Below, piece by piece: positions 1 to 7,729 of a stretch of 42,777 nucleotides of DNA. The position numbers were made by a program, and so were the translations under genes. A model generated the notes under the pieces. The model searched no databases. It worked only from the letters and a program-made list of their open reading frames with translations, and was not told the DNA's origin. This DNA is from Nocardia vinacea NBRC 16497 (GTDB lineage Bacteria > Actinomycetota > Actinomycetes > Mycobacteriales > Mycobacteriaceae). Positions within the stretch are counted from its first letter, which is position 1. Each line of letters begins with the position of its first letter. The stretch spans positions 1 through 42,777 of the forward strand of contig NZ_BAGN01000026.1 of assembly GCF_000308835.1 (NCBI RefSeq). Reading direction: 5' to 3'.

Positions 1-151
1 GATGAGGAGGAGTGGAACTGACAGAGCGCTGAGCAGGGCTGTCTTCACGCCGGACATCCTAGGGGAGAGGTGCCGCGGGTGTGGCGCAGTGTTCGTCGGC
101 GGGTCATCCGCCCTGCACGCCGAGTACATCTGCGGCTGGCACCGTAAGGCC

Positions 152-853
152 ATGAACGCTGAGCTGATCGTGTCGATTTCCGGGATCCGGGACACCACGC
201 GGGACGCGGCTATCGAATTCGCGGCCGAAATGGATCGCCGCGATGTGCGGCTTTCGCTGCTGGTCGCGCCCCGGTTGAAGGGTAGCTACCGGCTGGTGGA
301 AGATCCGGCGACGCAGTCGTGGCTGCGCGGTCGGCGGGCCCGGGGCGATGCGATCGTGCTGCACGGCTACGACCAGGCGGCGACCAAGCGCCGCCGAGCC
401 GAATTCGCCACACTGCCCCGGCACGAGGCGCGCCTGCGGCTGACCGCGGCGGATCGGGTGCTCGAGCAGGTGGAACTGCGCACCCGGCTGTTCGCGCCGC
501 CGCGCTGGGATGCCTCGGCGGGCGCCATCGAGGCGCTGCCCGAGGCCGGTTTCCGGCTCGCGCTCGGGCTGACCTCGATTCTCGATCTCGAGCGCAATAT
601 CGCCCAGAAGGCACGCGTCTACGGCATGGGCGAGGGTTTCCGCACCGAGCCCTGGTGGTGTCGTGCGCTGGTGCTCGGTGCGGCCAGGACCGCGCGTCGC
701 GGCGGTGTGCTGCGGCTGGCCGTTTCCGCCGCTCAGCTCGGCCGTTCCGGTCCGCGGCAGGCGATGCTCGACGCGGTCGATCTCGCTTTGTTCCACGGCG
801 CGGCCAGCGACGTGTACCGCTGGGAGCCGTTCGCCGCCGTCAAGGCGGCCTGA
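152..853 (+). CDS. DUF2334 (polysaccharide-deacetylase-like) protein
   Basis: A 233-residue protein that resembles the DUF2334 family, which has the NodB/polysaccharide deacetylase barrel fold. Visible family features are the N-terminal strand with SISGIRD (residues 8-14), HGYDQ at about 71-75 and FAPPRWD at about 114-120, where deacetylases carry metal-binding and substrate-loop residues. No signal peptide or membrane segment is seen. The reading frame stays open back to base 2, but the upstream 50 residues are arginine/cysteine-rich and unlike the family, so the ATG at 152 is preferred; its ribosome site is weak and the start is uncertain. A DUF2334-type gene upstream of purS/purQ fits the mycobacterial order. 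The substrate is unknown. Confidence 0.75.
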   Translation: MNAELIVSISGIRDTTRDAAIEFAAEMDRRDVRLSLLVAPRLKGSYRLVEDPATQSWLRGRRARGDAIVLHGYDQAATKRRRAEFATLPRHEARLRLTAADRVLEQVELRTRLFAPPRWDASAGAIEALPEAGFRLALGLTSILDLERNIAQKARVYGMGEGFRTEPWWCRALVLGAARTARRGGVLRLAVSAAQLGRSGPRQAMLDAVDLALFHGAASDVYRWEPFAAVKAA

Positions 854-904
854 TCGGGTCCGCCGGAAGCCGTGCAGGGGTGTGGTCGGCACCGCCCGCA
901 CGAG

Positions 905-942
905 GCGCCGCCGCCCGTAATGGCGTGACCGGGCGGCGGCGC
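905..942. terminator. Bidirectional hairpin between convergent genes
   Basis: A perfect 13-bp GC-only stem (905-917 with 930-942) encloses a 12-nt loop. It lies between the convergent ends of the DUF2334 gene and gadB. There is no U-tract, which is usual for actinobacterial terminators. Confidence 0.6.
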
Positions 943-968
943 GCGGCGTAATCGACTCTCCACCAGCG

Positions 969-2381
969 TTATTCGGTGCTGCGCCGGACGGGTTTCGCTT
1001 TTCTGCTCGGCACGGCCGCGGTCGCGTTATGCGTGAATCCGCCCGCTTCCTCTCGGGTGAGCGGTTTGGTGTGTGGATGCTTATCCAGTTGCGCCATACC
1101 GCGCGCGATATCGGCGAGCAGTAGGTCGGCCATATCGATGCTGAATCCGTGCCGGACCAGTGCGCGCATGATCGTCTCGTTCTCGCGGTCGGCGGGCAAC
1201 GGATACGCGGCGATCAGCCACCCCCTCGTCCGCAGCCGATCCGATAGTTCGTAGAGATTGAATCCGACATCCTCCGTCAGCCGCCACGACACCGCCGCGA
1301 TGCCCCGATGCGGATTGCCGTCGTGGATCATCTCGAACGGACCCAATTTCAGCAGGCCATCGGCCAGATGCTGGGCGACGTGGTAGAGCTGGGACTGCAG
1401 GCGGGCGTATCCGGTGTGGCCGAGCCGGATGAATTCGTAGTACGAGGTGATCACCTGCCCGCCGGGGCGGGAGAAGTTGAGATTGAAGGTGGCCATGCTG
1501 CCGCCCAGGTAGTCCACATTGAAGATCAGCTCCTCGGGCAGATCGGCGGCCTCGCGCCAGATCGCCCAGCCCGAGCCGAGTGGCGCGAGCCCGGTCTTGT
1601 GGCCGGAGGCATTGATCGATTTGACCCGCGGTAGCCGGAAATCCCAGATCAGATCCGGTGCGGTGAACGGCGCGAGGAATCCGCCGCTGGCGGCGTCGAC
1701 ATGGATGGGGATATCCAGGCTGCTGACCTCCTGCAGCCGGTCCAGCGCCTTGCTTATCTCGGCGACATCCTCGAACAGGCCGGTGTAGGTCTGCCCGAAG
1801 GTCGGCACCACCATCATGGTGTTGTCGTCGCAGTAGGCGGATACGTCGTCGGGACGCATGGTCAGCCGGTCCCCGCGCAGCGGAATCTGCCGTATTTCCA
1901 CATCGAAATAGCGCGCGAACTTTTCCCAGCACACCTGCACCGGGCCGCAGACGAAATTCGGGGTTCCGGTGCCGCCACCCTTGCGCCAGCGGAATTTGGC
2001 GGCCAGACCGCCGAGCATCGCGGCCTCACTCGAGCCGGTGGTGGAGGTGCCGTGCGTGCCTCCCGGATCCGGCGCATGCCACAGATCGGCGACCATCCGC
2101 ACACACCGCCGCTCCAATTCGGCGGTCTGCGGGTATTCGTCCTTGTCGACGATGTTCTTGTCAAGGCATTCGTTCATCAGCCTGCGCGCCTGGTCGTCCA
2201 CCCAGGTGGTGCAGAAGGTCGCCAGATTCATCCGGGAGACGCCGTCGAGCATCAGCTCGTCGTGCACGATCTCGTAGGCGACCTGCGGGATCAACTCGTT
2301 CATCGGAAATCCGGCCTTCGGCGCCGAACGGCGCAGGCCCGGCAGGGCGAATAGGTCGTCGGGCTCCAGTCCTTCTGTCAT
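969..2381 (-). CDS. gadB: Glutamate decarboxylase (PLP-dependent)
   Basis: A 470-residue group II PLP decarboxylase that converts glutamate to GABA and CO2 in the cytoplasm, consuming a proton. The full family length is present. The Schiff-base lysine is K262 in SGHKTGLAPLG, and the PLP-pyridine aspartate is D229 in HVDAASGG. The N-terminal GadB signatures GTSTTGSSEA (111-120) and the FGQTYTGL loop (195-202) are intact. The ATG start is preceded by GGAGGCGG about 7 nt upstream. No antiporter gene (gadC) is adjacent, so a classical acid-resistance cassette is not evident; GABA-shunt metabolism is equally possible. It is divergent from the M20 peptidase gene. Confidence 0.93.
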   Translation of the reverse strand: MTEGLEPDDLFALPGLRRSAPKAGFPMNELIPQVAYEIVHDELMLDGVSRMNLATFCTTWVDDQARRLMNECLDKNIVDKDEYPQTAELERRCVRMVADLWHAPDPGGTHGTSTTGSSEAAMLGGLAAKFRWRKGGGTGTPNFVCGPVQVCWEKFARYFDVEIRQIPLRGDRLTMRPDDVSAYCDDNTMMVVPTFGQTYTGLFEDVAEISKALDRLQEVSSLDIPIHVDAASGGFLAPFTAPDLIWDFRLPRVKSINASGHKTGLAPLGSGWAIWREAADLPEELIFNVDYLGGSMATFNLNFSRPGGQVITSYYEFIRLGHTGYARLQSQLYHVAQHLADGLLKLGPFEMIHDGNPHRGIAAVSWRLTEDVGFNLYELSDRLRTRGWLIAAYPLPADRENETIMRALVRHGFSIDMADLLLADIARGMAQLDKHPHTKPLTREEAGGFTHNATAAVPSRKAKPVRRSTE

Positions 2382-2609
2382 CGAACCGCCTCCGAATATG
2401 GATCGCGTGATGTTTGCGAAACAGTGGCAACCAGCGTCGACGCTTCAGCATGTCACAGCGGCGACCGGATTTTCGGTGTTCCGATCCGGACGACACAGAC
2501 CGATCGGTCGGCTGATTTCTTCGTATGCACCGAGCGGTTCTGCCAGAGTGGGCGTGCGGCATGCGGCCGCTTCCGTGTGCTGGATCGGATCTGAAATGAG
2601 GTTTCGCAG
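2382..2609. promoter_or_regulatory. Divergent promoter region gadB / M20 peptidase, with 12-bp palindrome
   Basis: This 228-bp non-coding gap must hold the promoters of both flanking divergent genes. The only clear sequence feature is a perfect 12-bp palindrome, GACCGATCGGTC, at 2498-2509, a possible dimeric repressor site. No regulator gene is adjacent and a chance match cannot be excluded. The plus-strand gene has a ribosome site (GAGG) at 2597-2600. Confidence 0.3.
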
Positions 2610-3974
2610 ATGATCGACGACTCCCACATCGCGGCGCTGCGCCAGCGGGTGGCCGCGCTGATGCCGCAGGCGAAAACCGATCTCACCCAACTGGTTTCGT
2701 TCAAGTCGGTGGCCGATCCGCGACAGTTCCCGCTGGAGGAGTGCGACCGGACCGCGCAGTGGGTGGCCGACGCGTTCGCCGGTGCGGGTCTGACGAAGGT
2801 CGGTCTGCACGAAACTCCCGATGGCAGTAAGGCCGTCATCGCCTCGCGTCCCGCGCCGAACGGCGCGCCGACAGTATTGCTCTACTCCCACTACGACGTG
2901 CAGCCGCCGCTCGACGACGATGCCTGGCGCACCCCGGTCTGGGAGCTGACCGAGAAGGACGGCCGCTGGTACGGGCGCGGCAGCGCGGACTGCAAGGGCA
3001 ATATCGTGATGCACCTGACCGCGCTGCGGGCCCTCGGCGCGGAGTTGCCACTCGGCGTGACGCTGGTCGCGGAGGGTTCCGAGGAGCAGGGCACCGGCGG
3101 ACTCGAACAATTCGTCGAGGCCAATCCGGAGCTGTTGCGCGCGGATGCGATTCTGATCGGCGACTGCGGCAATGTCGCGATCGGTGTGCCGACCTTGACC
3201 GAGACCCTGCGCGGCAGTGTGAACGTTGTCGTCACCATCGAAACCCTCGCAGGGCCAATGCATTCCGGCATGTTCGGCGGTCCCGCACCCGATGCGCTCG
3301 CCGCGCTCGTCTACCTGCTCGCCTCCCTGCGCGACGAACACGGCAACACTACGGTGGCCGGACTGCCCAATGATCAGCGCTGGACCGGCGTGCAGTACTC
3401 GGAGGACCAATTCCGCGCGGACGCAGGCGTACTCGGCGGCGTCGAACTCGTCGGTGACGGCACCGTCGCCGATATGCTCTGGGCGCGACCGGCTTTGACG
3501 GTGGTCGGCATCGACGCACCGAAGGTGGTCGGCTCGGCGATGGCCATCCAGCCTGCCGCGCGAGCCCGGCTCAACCTGCGCATTCCGCCGGGCACCGATC
3601 CCGACCAGGCGCTGGAACTGCTGACCGCGCACCTGCGGGCGCATACGCCGTGGCGCGCAAAGATCACCGTGGAAACCGAGGCGACCGGCGCACCGTTCCG
3701 ATCGGCCAGCGGCGGCCCCGCGCGCACCGCCATGGAAGCCGCACTCACCGCCTCATACGGCCGCGCGACCACCACACAGGGCCAGGGTGGCTCGATCCCG
3801 CTGTGCAACGTCTTCGCAGATACCTACCCGCACGCCGAGATCATGCTGCTTGGCGTCGAAGAACCCAAATGCCTCATCCACGCCCCCAACGAAAGCGTCG
3901 ACCCCTCCGAAATCGAACATATGGCCCTCGCGGAGGCACTCTTCCTCAGCACCTACGCCGAACAGGTCCGCTGA
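2610..3974 (+). CDS. M20-family dipeptidase / dimetal aminoacylase-type hydrolase
   Basis: A 454-residue cytoplasmic di-zinc hydrolase of peptidase family M20, most like the dipeptidase branch (CNDP/DapE-like). The metal-binding set is complete: H94 and D96 in YSHYDVQPP, bridging D127 in GRGSADCKGN, catalytic E158 with metal ligand E159 in EGSEEQGTGG, D185 in IGDCG and the C-terminal H424 in IHAPNESV. The central lid/dimerisation domain lies at about 195-375. The ATG is preceded by GAGG about 9 nt upstream. It is monocistronic, converging with the metallo-hydrolase gene. Substrate (dipeptide, N-acyl amino acid or succinyl-diaminopimelate) cannot be fixed from sequence; DapE itself is less likely because the order and context do not match lysine genes. 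Confidence 0.88.
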   Translation: MIDDSHIAALRQRVAALMPQAKTDLTQLVSFKSVADPRQFPLEECDRTAQWVADAFAGAGLTKVGLHETPDGSKAVIASRPAPNGAPTVLLYSHYDVQPPLDDDAWRTPVWELTEKDGRWYGRGSADCKGNIVMHLTALRALGAELPLGVTLVAEGSEEQGTGGLEQFVEANPELLRADAILIGDCGNVAIGVPTLTETLRGSVNVVVTIETLAGPMHSGMFGGPAPDALAALVYLLASLRDEHGNTTVAGLPNDQRWTGVQYSEDQFRADAGVLGGVELVGDGTVADMLWARPALTVVGIDAPKVVGSAMAIQPAARARLNLRIPPGTDPDQALELLTAHLRAHTPWRAKITVETEATGAPFRSASGGPARTAMEAALTASYGRATTTQGQGGSIPLCNVFADTYPHAEIMLLGVEEPKCLIHAPNESVDPSEIEHMALAEALFLSTYAEQVR

Positions 3975-3990
3975 GAGGGTGCTGGACACC

Positions 3991-4035
3991 TGATCACCAT
4001 GTATCCCGTTTGCCACCGGGGATACATGGTGATCA
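3991..4035. terminator. Long perfect hairpin between convergent genes
   Basis: Two perfect 17-bp arms (3991-4007 and 4019-4035) surround an 11-nt loop, 16 bases after the M20 gene stop and 12 bases beyond the end of the convergent metallo-hydrolase gene. The arms are AT-richer than the surroundings and no U-tract follows. It most likely works as a bidirectional terminator. Confidence 0.7.
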
Positions 4036-4047
4036 ACATTCCGAGAG

Positions 4048-4692
4048 TCAGAGGTCGCGCTGGGTCTCGGGGGAGATGACGGTGAATTCTGTGGCGGCGG
4101 GGCCCATTTCGGCCAGGCGACCGAAGTAGATGCCCTGGGCTTCGGGTTGGATGATGCCGAAGTGGATGGGGAAGGCGGTGCGGGGGGCGACCGCGCGCAG
4201 GTAGTCGACGGCCTCGCTGATGCGCATCCACGGTGCGGATGCCGGGATGGCGAGGACGCCGACCGGTACCGGTGGCACCCAGAGCGAGTCGCCGGGGTGC
4301 ACGAGTTGGGCGGGATCGTCCGGGGTGCCGAGTTGGAAGACGGTGTTGTCGATCACCGGGATCTCGGGGTGGATCACCGCATGCCTGCCGCCGCCTCCGG
4401 TGATCTGGAGGTCGCCGAGGGTGATCACATTGCCCGCGTGCACCGGCTCCCACGGTTCACCGCGCTGCTGTGCGGTCTGGGGGTCGCTGAACAGGCGCGC
4501 ATTCGGGTTGTGGTCGAGTAGCACCTCGATCCGGCTCGGATCGATATGGTCGGGATGCTGGTGGGTGACGGCGATGGCGTCCAGGCCGGTAATGCCCTCG
4601 AATCCGTGTGAGAAGGTGCCCGGATCGAACAGCACCTTCTTGCCGTGCAATTCGACGAGGATGCAGGAGTGGCCGAAGTGGGCTATGCGCAT
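4048..4692 (-). CDS. Metallo-beta-lactamase-fold hydrolase (UlaG/YtnP-like)
   Basis: A 214-residue single-domain metallo-beta-lactamase-fold protein. The canonical zinc motif is THQHPDHID (H44, H46, D48, H49), with a further histidine in GGGGRHAV (about 103) and a C-terminal PIHFG histidine near 177. No signal peptide is present, so it acts in the cytosol. The short length and GHSCILVE start resemble the UlaG-like group of L-ascorbate-6-phosphate lactonases and uncharacterised relatives, not antibiotic-hydrolysing enzymes. A TAGCAT -10-like hexamer lies 6 nt upstream of the ATG, suggesting a leaderless mRNA. Substrate unknown. Confidence 0.82.
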   Translation of the reverse strand: MRIAHFGHSCILVELHGKKVLFDPGTFSHGFEGITGLDAIAVTHQHPDHIDPSRIEVLLDHNPNARLFSDPQTAQQRGEPWEPVHAGNVITLGDLQITGGGGRHAVIHPEIPVIDNTVFQLGTPDDPAQLVHPGDSLWVPPVPVGVLAIPASAPWMRISEAVDYLRAVAPRTAFPIHFGIIQPEAQGIYFGRLAEMGPAATEFTVISPETQRDL

Positions 4693-4787
4693 GGGGCCAT
4701 GCTATTTGACTCGACCCCGACCGCAGCTCGGACAACCTGGACAACTACGCTGCTCAGGTAACCCCAACACCACCTGAGGAGCAACGC

Positions 4788-5027
4788 GTGGCACGAGTCG
4801 TGGTCGAGGTGATGCCGAAGGCCGAGATCCTGGATCCGCAGGGTCAGGCCATCGCCGGCGCGCTCCCGCGCCTGGGATTCGCCGGAGTGTCGGATGTACG
4901 GCAGGGCAAGCGATTCGAACTCGATGTCGACGACAGTGTCAGCGACGCGGAGCTCGAACAGATCGCCGAGGCGCTGCTCGCCAACACCGTGATCGAGGAC
5001 TGGAAGGTCGTGCGGGTTTCAGCATGA
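4788..5027 (+). CDS. purS: Phosphoribosylformylglycinamidine synthase subunit PurS
   Basis: A 79-residue protein matching PurS, the small dimeric subunit that bridges PurL and PurQ in the three-part FGAM synthetase of Gram-positive bacteria. It starts with the family pattern ARVVVEVMPKAEILDPQG and ends with VIEDWKVVRVS. The GTG start has a GAGGAG ribosome site 6-7 nt upstream. The stop overlaps the ATGA of a mini-ORF that links it to purQ, so PurS and PurQ are likely made in a fixed ratio by translational coupling. Length is normal. Confidence 0.95.
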   Translation: MARVVVEVMPKAEILDPQGQAIAGALPRLGFAGVSDVRQGKRFELDVDDSVSDAELEQIAEALLANTVIEDWKVVRVSA

Positions 5028-5107
5028 GCGAGCGTAGCGAGCGAATCGAAAACACAGCCGCCTTCGCGGGCATGACGGAGCCGAGCGCCAGCGAGGCGCA
5101 GTCATGA
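5024..5107 (+). CDS. 27-residue linker ORF (MIRU-like coupling cassette) between purS and purQ
   Basis: An open frame of 27 codons begins with an ATG overlapping the purS stop (ATGA, 5024-5027) and ends with a TGA overlapping the purQ start (ATGA, 5104-5107). The peptide begins [10 protein letters not shown] and is rich in Ser, Glu and Ala. The first 25 bases hold the repeat GAGCGAGCGTAGCGAGCG. It looks like an 80-bp insertion that duplicated the ATGA junction, so that purS-purQ coupling is kept through the insert. This is the arrangement described for mycobacterial interspersed repetitive units (for example in senX3-regX3). The peptide probably has no function of its own; the DNA element and the coupling are the point. 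Confidence 0.6.
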   Translation: MSERSERIENTAAFAGMTEPSASEAQS

Positions 5108-5781
5108 CCGCGCGAATCGGGGTCATTACCTTTCCCGGGACGCTCGATGATGTCGACGCGGCGCGGGCGGTCAAGCTTGCTGGTGCCGAGGCGGTCAGCC
5201 TCTGGCATGCCGATGCCGATCTGAAGCAGGTCGACGCGGTGGTCGTGCCCGGCGGCTTCTCCTACGGTGACTACCTGCGCGCCGGTGCCATCGCCCGGTT
5301 CGCCCCGGTAATGGGTGAGGTCGTCAAGGCCGCGGGTCGGGGTCTGCCGATTCTCGGCATCTGCAACGGTTTCCAGGTGCTGTGCGAGGCCGGTCTGCTG
5401 CCCGGTGCGCTGACCCGCAACGAGGGTCTGCACTTCGTCTGCCGTGACGAATGGCTGCGCGTCGAAACCGCGAATACCGCATGGACCTCGCGCTTCGAGC
5501 CCGGTGCCCAGATCCTCATCCCGGTCAAGAACGCCGAGGGTCGCTACCAGGCCTCCGAGCGGGTACTCGACGAACTCGAGGGCGAGGGTCGGGTGGTCTT
5601 CCGCTATGCCGGCGACAATCCGAACGGCTCCCAGCGCGATATCGCGGGCATCGCCTCGGCCGATGGCCGGATCGTCGGCCTGATGCCGCATCCGGAACAC
5701 GCCACCGAGCCACTGACCGGTCCGAGCGACGACGGCCTCGGGCTGTTCCTCTCGGTACTCGACACTCTGGTCGCTGTGTAG
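5104..5781 (+). CDS. purQ: Phosphoribosylformylglycinamidine synthase, glutaminase subunit PurQ
   Basis: A 225-residue class I glutamine amidotransferase that releases ammonia from glutamine for FGAM synthesis in complex with PurL and PurS. The nucleophile is C87 in GICNGFQVL, and the catalytic pair is H196 and E198 in MPHPEH. The N-terminal [10 protein letters not shown] and the oxyanion-strand [11 protein letters not shown] (49-59) are typical of PurQ. The ATG overlaps the stop of the linker ORF (ATGA). It is the last gene of the purS-purQ unit; a palindromic dispersed element begins two bases after its stop. Confidence 0.96.
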   Translation: MTARIGVITFPGTLDDVDAARAVKLAGAEAVSLWHADADLKQVDAVVVPGGFSYGDYLRAGAIARFAPVMGEVVKAAGRGLPILGICNGFQVLCEAGLLPGALTRNEGLHFVCRDEWLRVETANTAWTSRFEPGAQILIPVKNAEGRYQASERVLDELEGEGRVVFRYAGDNPNGSQRDIAGIASADGRIVGLMPHPEHATEPLTGPSDDGLGLFLSVLDTLVAV

Positions 5782-5783
5782 TT

Positions 5784-5830
5784 GGCCGCGCCTGCGGCGC
5801 GGCGTGTTCGCGGCCCCTTGTGTCTCGCGG
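5784..5830 (+). repeat. Dispersed palindromic element, copy A (partial)
   Basis: The 47 bases after purQ match the left end of the longer copies at 29976-30139 and 33616-33784. They hold a short hairpin (CCGCGCC, 3-nt loop, GGCGCGG) followed by TGTTCGCGGCCCC and TGTCTCGCG. The right half seen in the other copies is absent. The hairpin may also serve as the purQ terminator. Confidence 0.75.
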
Positions 5831-5843
5831 TAAGTCACCCAAC

Positions 5844-6920
5844 TCAAGTGATCCGGGCGAGGATGTCGAAATCGACGCCGTCGGCCAGCGCGATATAGCC
5901 GTGCTGTTGGGCCTGGTTTCCGATGAATCTTCGGGAACCGCCAGGGGTTTCGAGTTGCACACCCTGATCGAGGGCCGCGTGCACGTCGGGTACGTCCAGT
6001 GCGCCGACCGTCTCGCCGATCGCGCGCAGGGTGTGGATCGCCTCGTAGCTCATATTGCTGAAGCTGGTCAGTGCGGGTGCGAAGGTGCCGTGTAGTCGGC
6101 GGTAGCGAGTCAGCCGGTCGCGGCCGTCGTCGCTGCGTGGGTCGACGAAGAAGCTCGATGCCACGTAGAAGTTGTGGTTGGCCTCGGGGCCGCCGGTCAG
6201 CAACACATTCTCGTCGGCGGCCGGGCTGATGCGCAGCAGTGTGTCGGCGCGTCCGGTCGCGGCGAACTGCCGATTGAAGCGGGAGACATCCGCGCCGACC
6301 ATCAGGATGATGACGGCGTCGGCCTGGTCCAATGCGGGATTGTTGAGGAATTCCCCGAAGTCCGGTGCGCCGAGCGGGACGAATCGCTCCAGCACGATGG
6401 CGCTCGGATCGGTCAGGCTGCGCCGTACCGCTTTGGCCGATTCGCGCGGCCAGATGTAGTCGTTGCCGATGATCGCCCAGCGGCGCACACCGTGTTCGCG
6501 TTCCAGCCAGTGCACGGCGGGCAGGGTCTGGCCTGCCGGATGTTCCCCGAGCATCAGCACTCCGGGTAGCTCATTGGTGAGGCCCTCGTGTCCGGTGGCG
6601 AAAAGGTAGGGCACTCGACTGGCATTGGCGCGCGCTACCGCTAGTCGCACCGCCGAGGTGTGCCAGCCGGTGATCGCGTGCACCATTCCGGTGGCGAGCA
6701 GCGCCGAAACCTCCTCGGCGACCTCGCGCGGATTCCGGCCACCATCGATATTCGTGGTACGAATTTCACGGCCGAGGAATCCGGCGCCGGCATTGATTTC
6801 GTTGACCGCAAGGGAAATCGCGGCATCGCAGGATGCCGCGACGATACCGCCCGGTCCCTGCATCGGAACTATGTTCAGTATCTCGATCGTGCCGTCTGGG
6901 CTCTCGCCGAACGCTGACAT
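5844..6920 (-). CDS. Cytosolic periplasmic-binding-fold protein (AmiC/UrtA-like ligand sensor)
   Basis: A 358-residue protein of the type 1 periplasmic-binding fold, closest in feel to the branched-chain amino acid/urea/short-chain amide receptors (Peripla_BP_5 group). The first lobe begins at about residue 12 (EILNIVPMQGPGGI), the family hinge strands are around 80-130 (AITGWHTSAVR, YLFATGHEG), and a YEAIHTLRAIGE helix is near 296-307. It has no signal peptide or lipobox, and no permease or ATPase is nearby. It is therefore unlikely to be a transporter receptor; like Pseudomonas AmiC it may be an intracellular ligand sensor. The ATG has a GAGAAGAAG ribosome site. It is divergent from a MarR-type gene 49 bp away, which may share its control region. 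Confidence 0.75.
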   Translation of the reverse strand: MSAFGESPDGTIEILNIVPMQGPGGIVAASCDAAISLAVNEINAGAGFLGREIRTTNIDGGRNPREVAEEVSALLATGMVHAITGWHTSAVRLAVARANASRVPYLFATGHEGLTNELPGVLMLGEHPAGQTLPAVHWLEREHGVRRWAIIGNDYIWPRESAKAVRRSLTDPSAIVLERFVPLGAPDFGEFLNNPALDQADAVIILMVGADVSRFNRQFAATGRADTLLRISPAADENVLLTGGPEANHNFYVASSFFVDPRSDDGRDRLTRYRRLHGTFAPALTSFSNMSYEAIHTLRAIGETVGALDVPDVHAALDQGVQLETPGGSRRFIGNQAQQHGYIALADGVDFDILARIT

Positions 6921-6969
6921 TCGGTACTCTTCTTCTCGTTCGAGCGAAATTCATGGCAGGCAGGAAATA
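6921..6969. promoter_or_regulatory. Short divergent control region
   Basis: Only 49 bp separate the two divergent starts, so any promoters must overlap or lie inside the neighbouring genes. Ribosome sites for both genes are visible. This is the natural place for autoregulation by the MarR-type protein, but no clear operator palindrome is seen. Confidence 0.35.
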
Positions 6970-7395
6970 ATGACGACCATTGTAAGTGGATATTCCACGC
7001 TGCATGGTGCGCTGCGTGCCGCGGAACGGCGTTGGCTGGATCACCTCGACGCCGCCCTGTGCGCCAGGCAACTAACAGCCGATCAATGGTCGATGCTGTC
7101 GAATCTGTCCACCGAGTTCGGGATCACCATGAGTGAGCTCGCGGCCAGGTCACAGCTACCGCCGTCATCAGCGACCAGGCATGCCGATGCCCTCGCCGAA
7201 CGCGGCCTGATCTTCCGGGTGGCCGCCGAGGACGACCGCCGCCGCATCCTGATCGGCCTGAGCAGGCTCGGTTCGGATCTGGTCGACGCGGTAAGCGCCG
7301 AGGAGGAGCGCGCGGAGCAGGAGTTGCGTTCGCGCATTGGTGTGCGGCGTTATGCCGAGCTTATGCGTTTGCTCGAACTCGTTTCCGCCGGGTAG
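6970..7395 (+). CDS. MarR-family transcriptional regulator
   Basis: A 141-residue winged-helix protein of MarR type. The N-terminal dimerisation helix is residues 10-32. The helix-turn-helix and wing run from about 38 to 105, including the recognition helix around SQLPPSSATRHADALAERGL and the wing AAEDDRRRILIGLS. The C-terminal dimer helix follows. The ATG at 6970 has the purine-rich GGCAGGCAGGA upstream; the frame stays open further 5' but overlaps the divergent gene there and is not credible. It probably controls itself and the divergent binding-fold gene in response to a small ligand. Confidence 0.88.
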   Translation: MTTIVSGYSTLHGALRAAERRWLDHLDAALCARQLTADQWSMLSNLSTEFGITMSELAARSQLPPSSATRHADALAERGLIFRVAAEDDRRRILIGLSRLGSDLVDAVSAEEERAEQELRSRIGVRRYAELMRLLELVSAG

Positions 7396-7729
7396 CCCAT
7401 TTCGGCAAGGGTAACCTTAATCATCGGATGAATTATTCCGATAAACGTCCCGAACGTTCGGTTTCGAAGGTGTGAGCGTGAATTACCATTCATTCGGTTA
7501 TGTTCAAAATTGAAGCATTTTGGCGAGCTGCGAGATGACCCGATATCCGACATCGGTGTGGTGACGAATTCGGCTCCCGCTGGTCATCGGAGGGGATAGC
7601 GACTGCCCGGAGGTGTGGCTCGATTGCGCGCTGAAGGGCGCGGAACTCGTTGTCGCAGGTGCGGGATTTGGTCGGGATCGAGCCGATCGGGTCCTGAGGT
7701 CTGCTGGGGGTCTGCCTAGGATCGCAGGC
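7396..7729. other. Intergenic region, AT-rich first third, with inverted repeats
   Basis: No gene is supported in these 334 bp. Bases 7405-7515 are clearly AT-richer than the rest of the window. They contain a perfect 12-bp palindrome, CCGAACGTTCGG (7450-7461), and an inverted repeat ATCGGA-N8-TCCGAT (7423-7442). Either could be an operator or part of a terminator for the MarR gene. At the 3' end, TAGGAT (7717-7722) sits 7 nt before the aminopeptidase ATG and is a likely -10 element for a leaderless mRNA. Confidence 0.4.

Noticed and set aside
7405..7420. Iron-regulator (IdeR) box at AAGGGTAACCTTAA
   Set aside because: Only part of the 19-bp consensus matches and neighbouring genes have no iron link.
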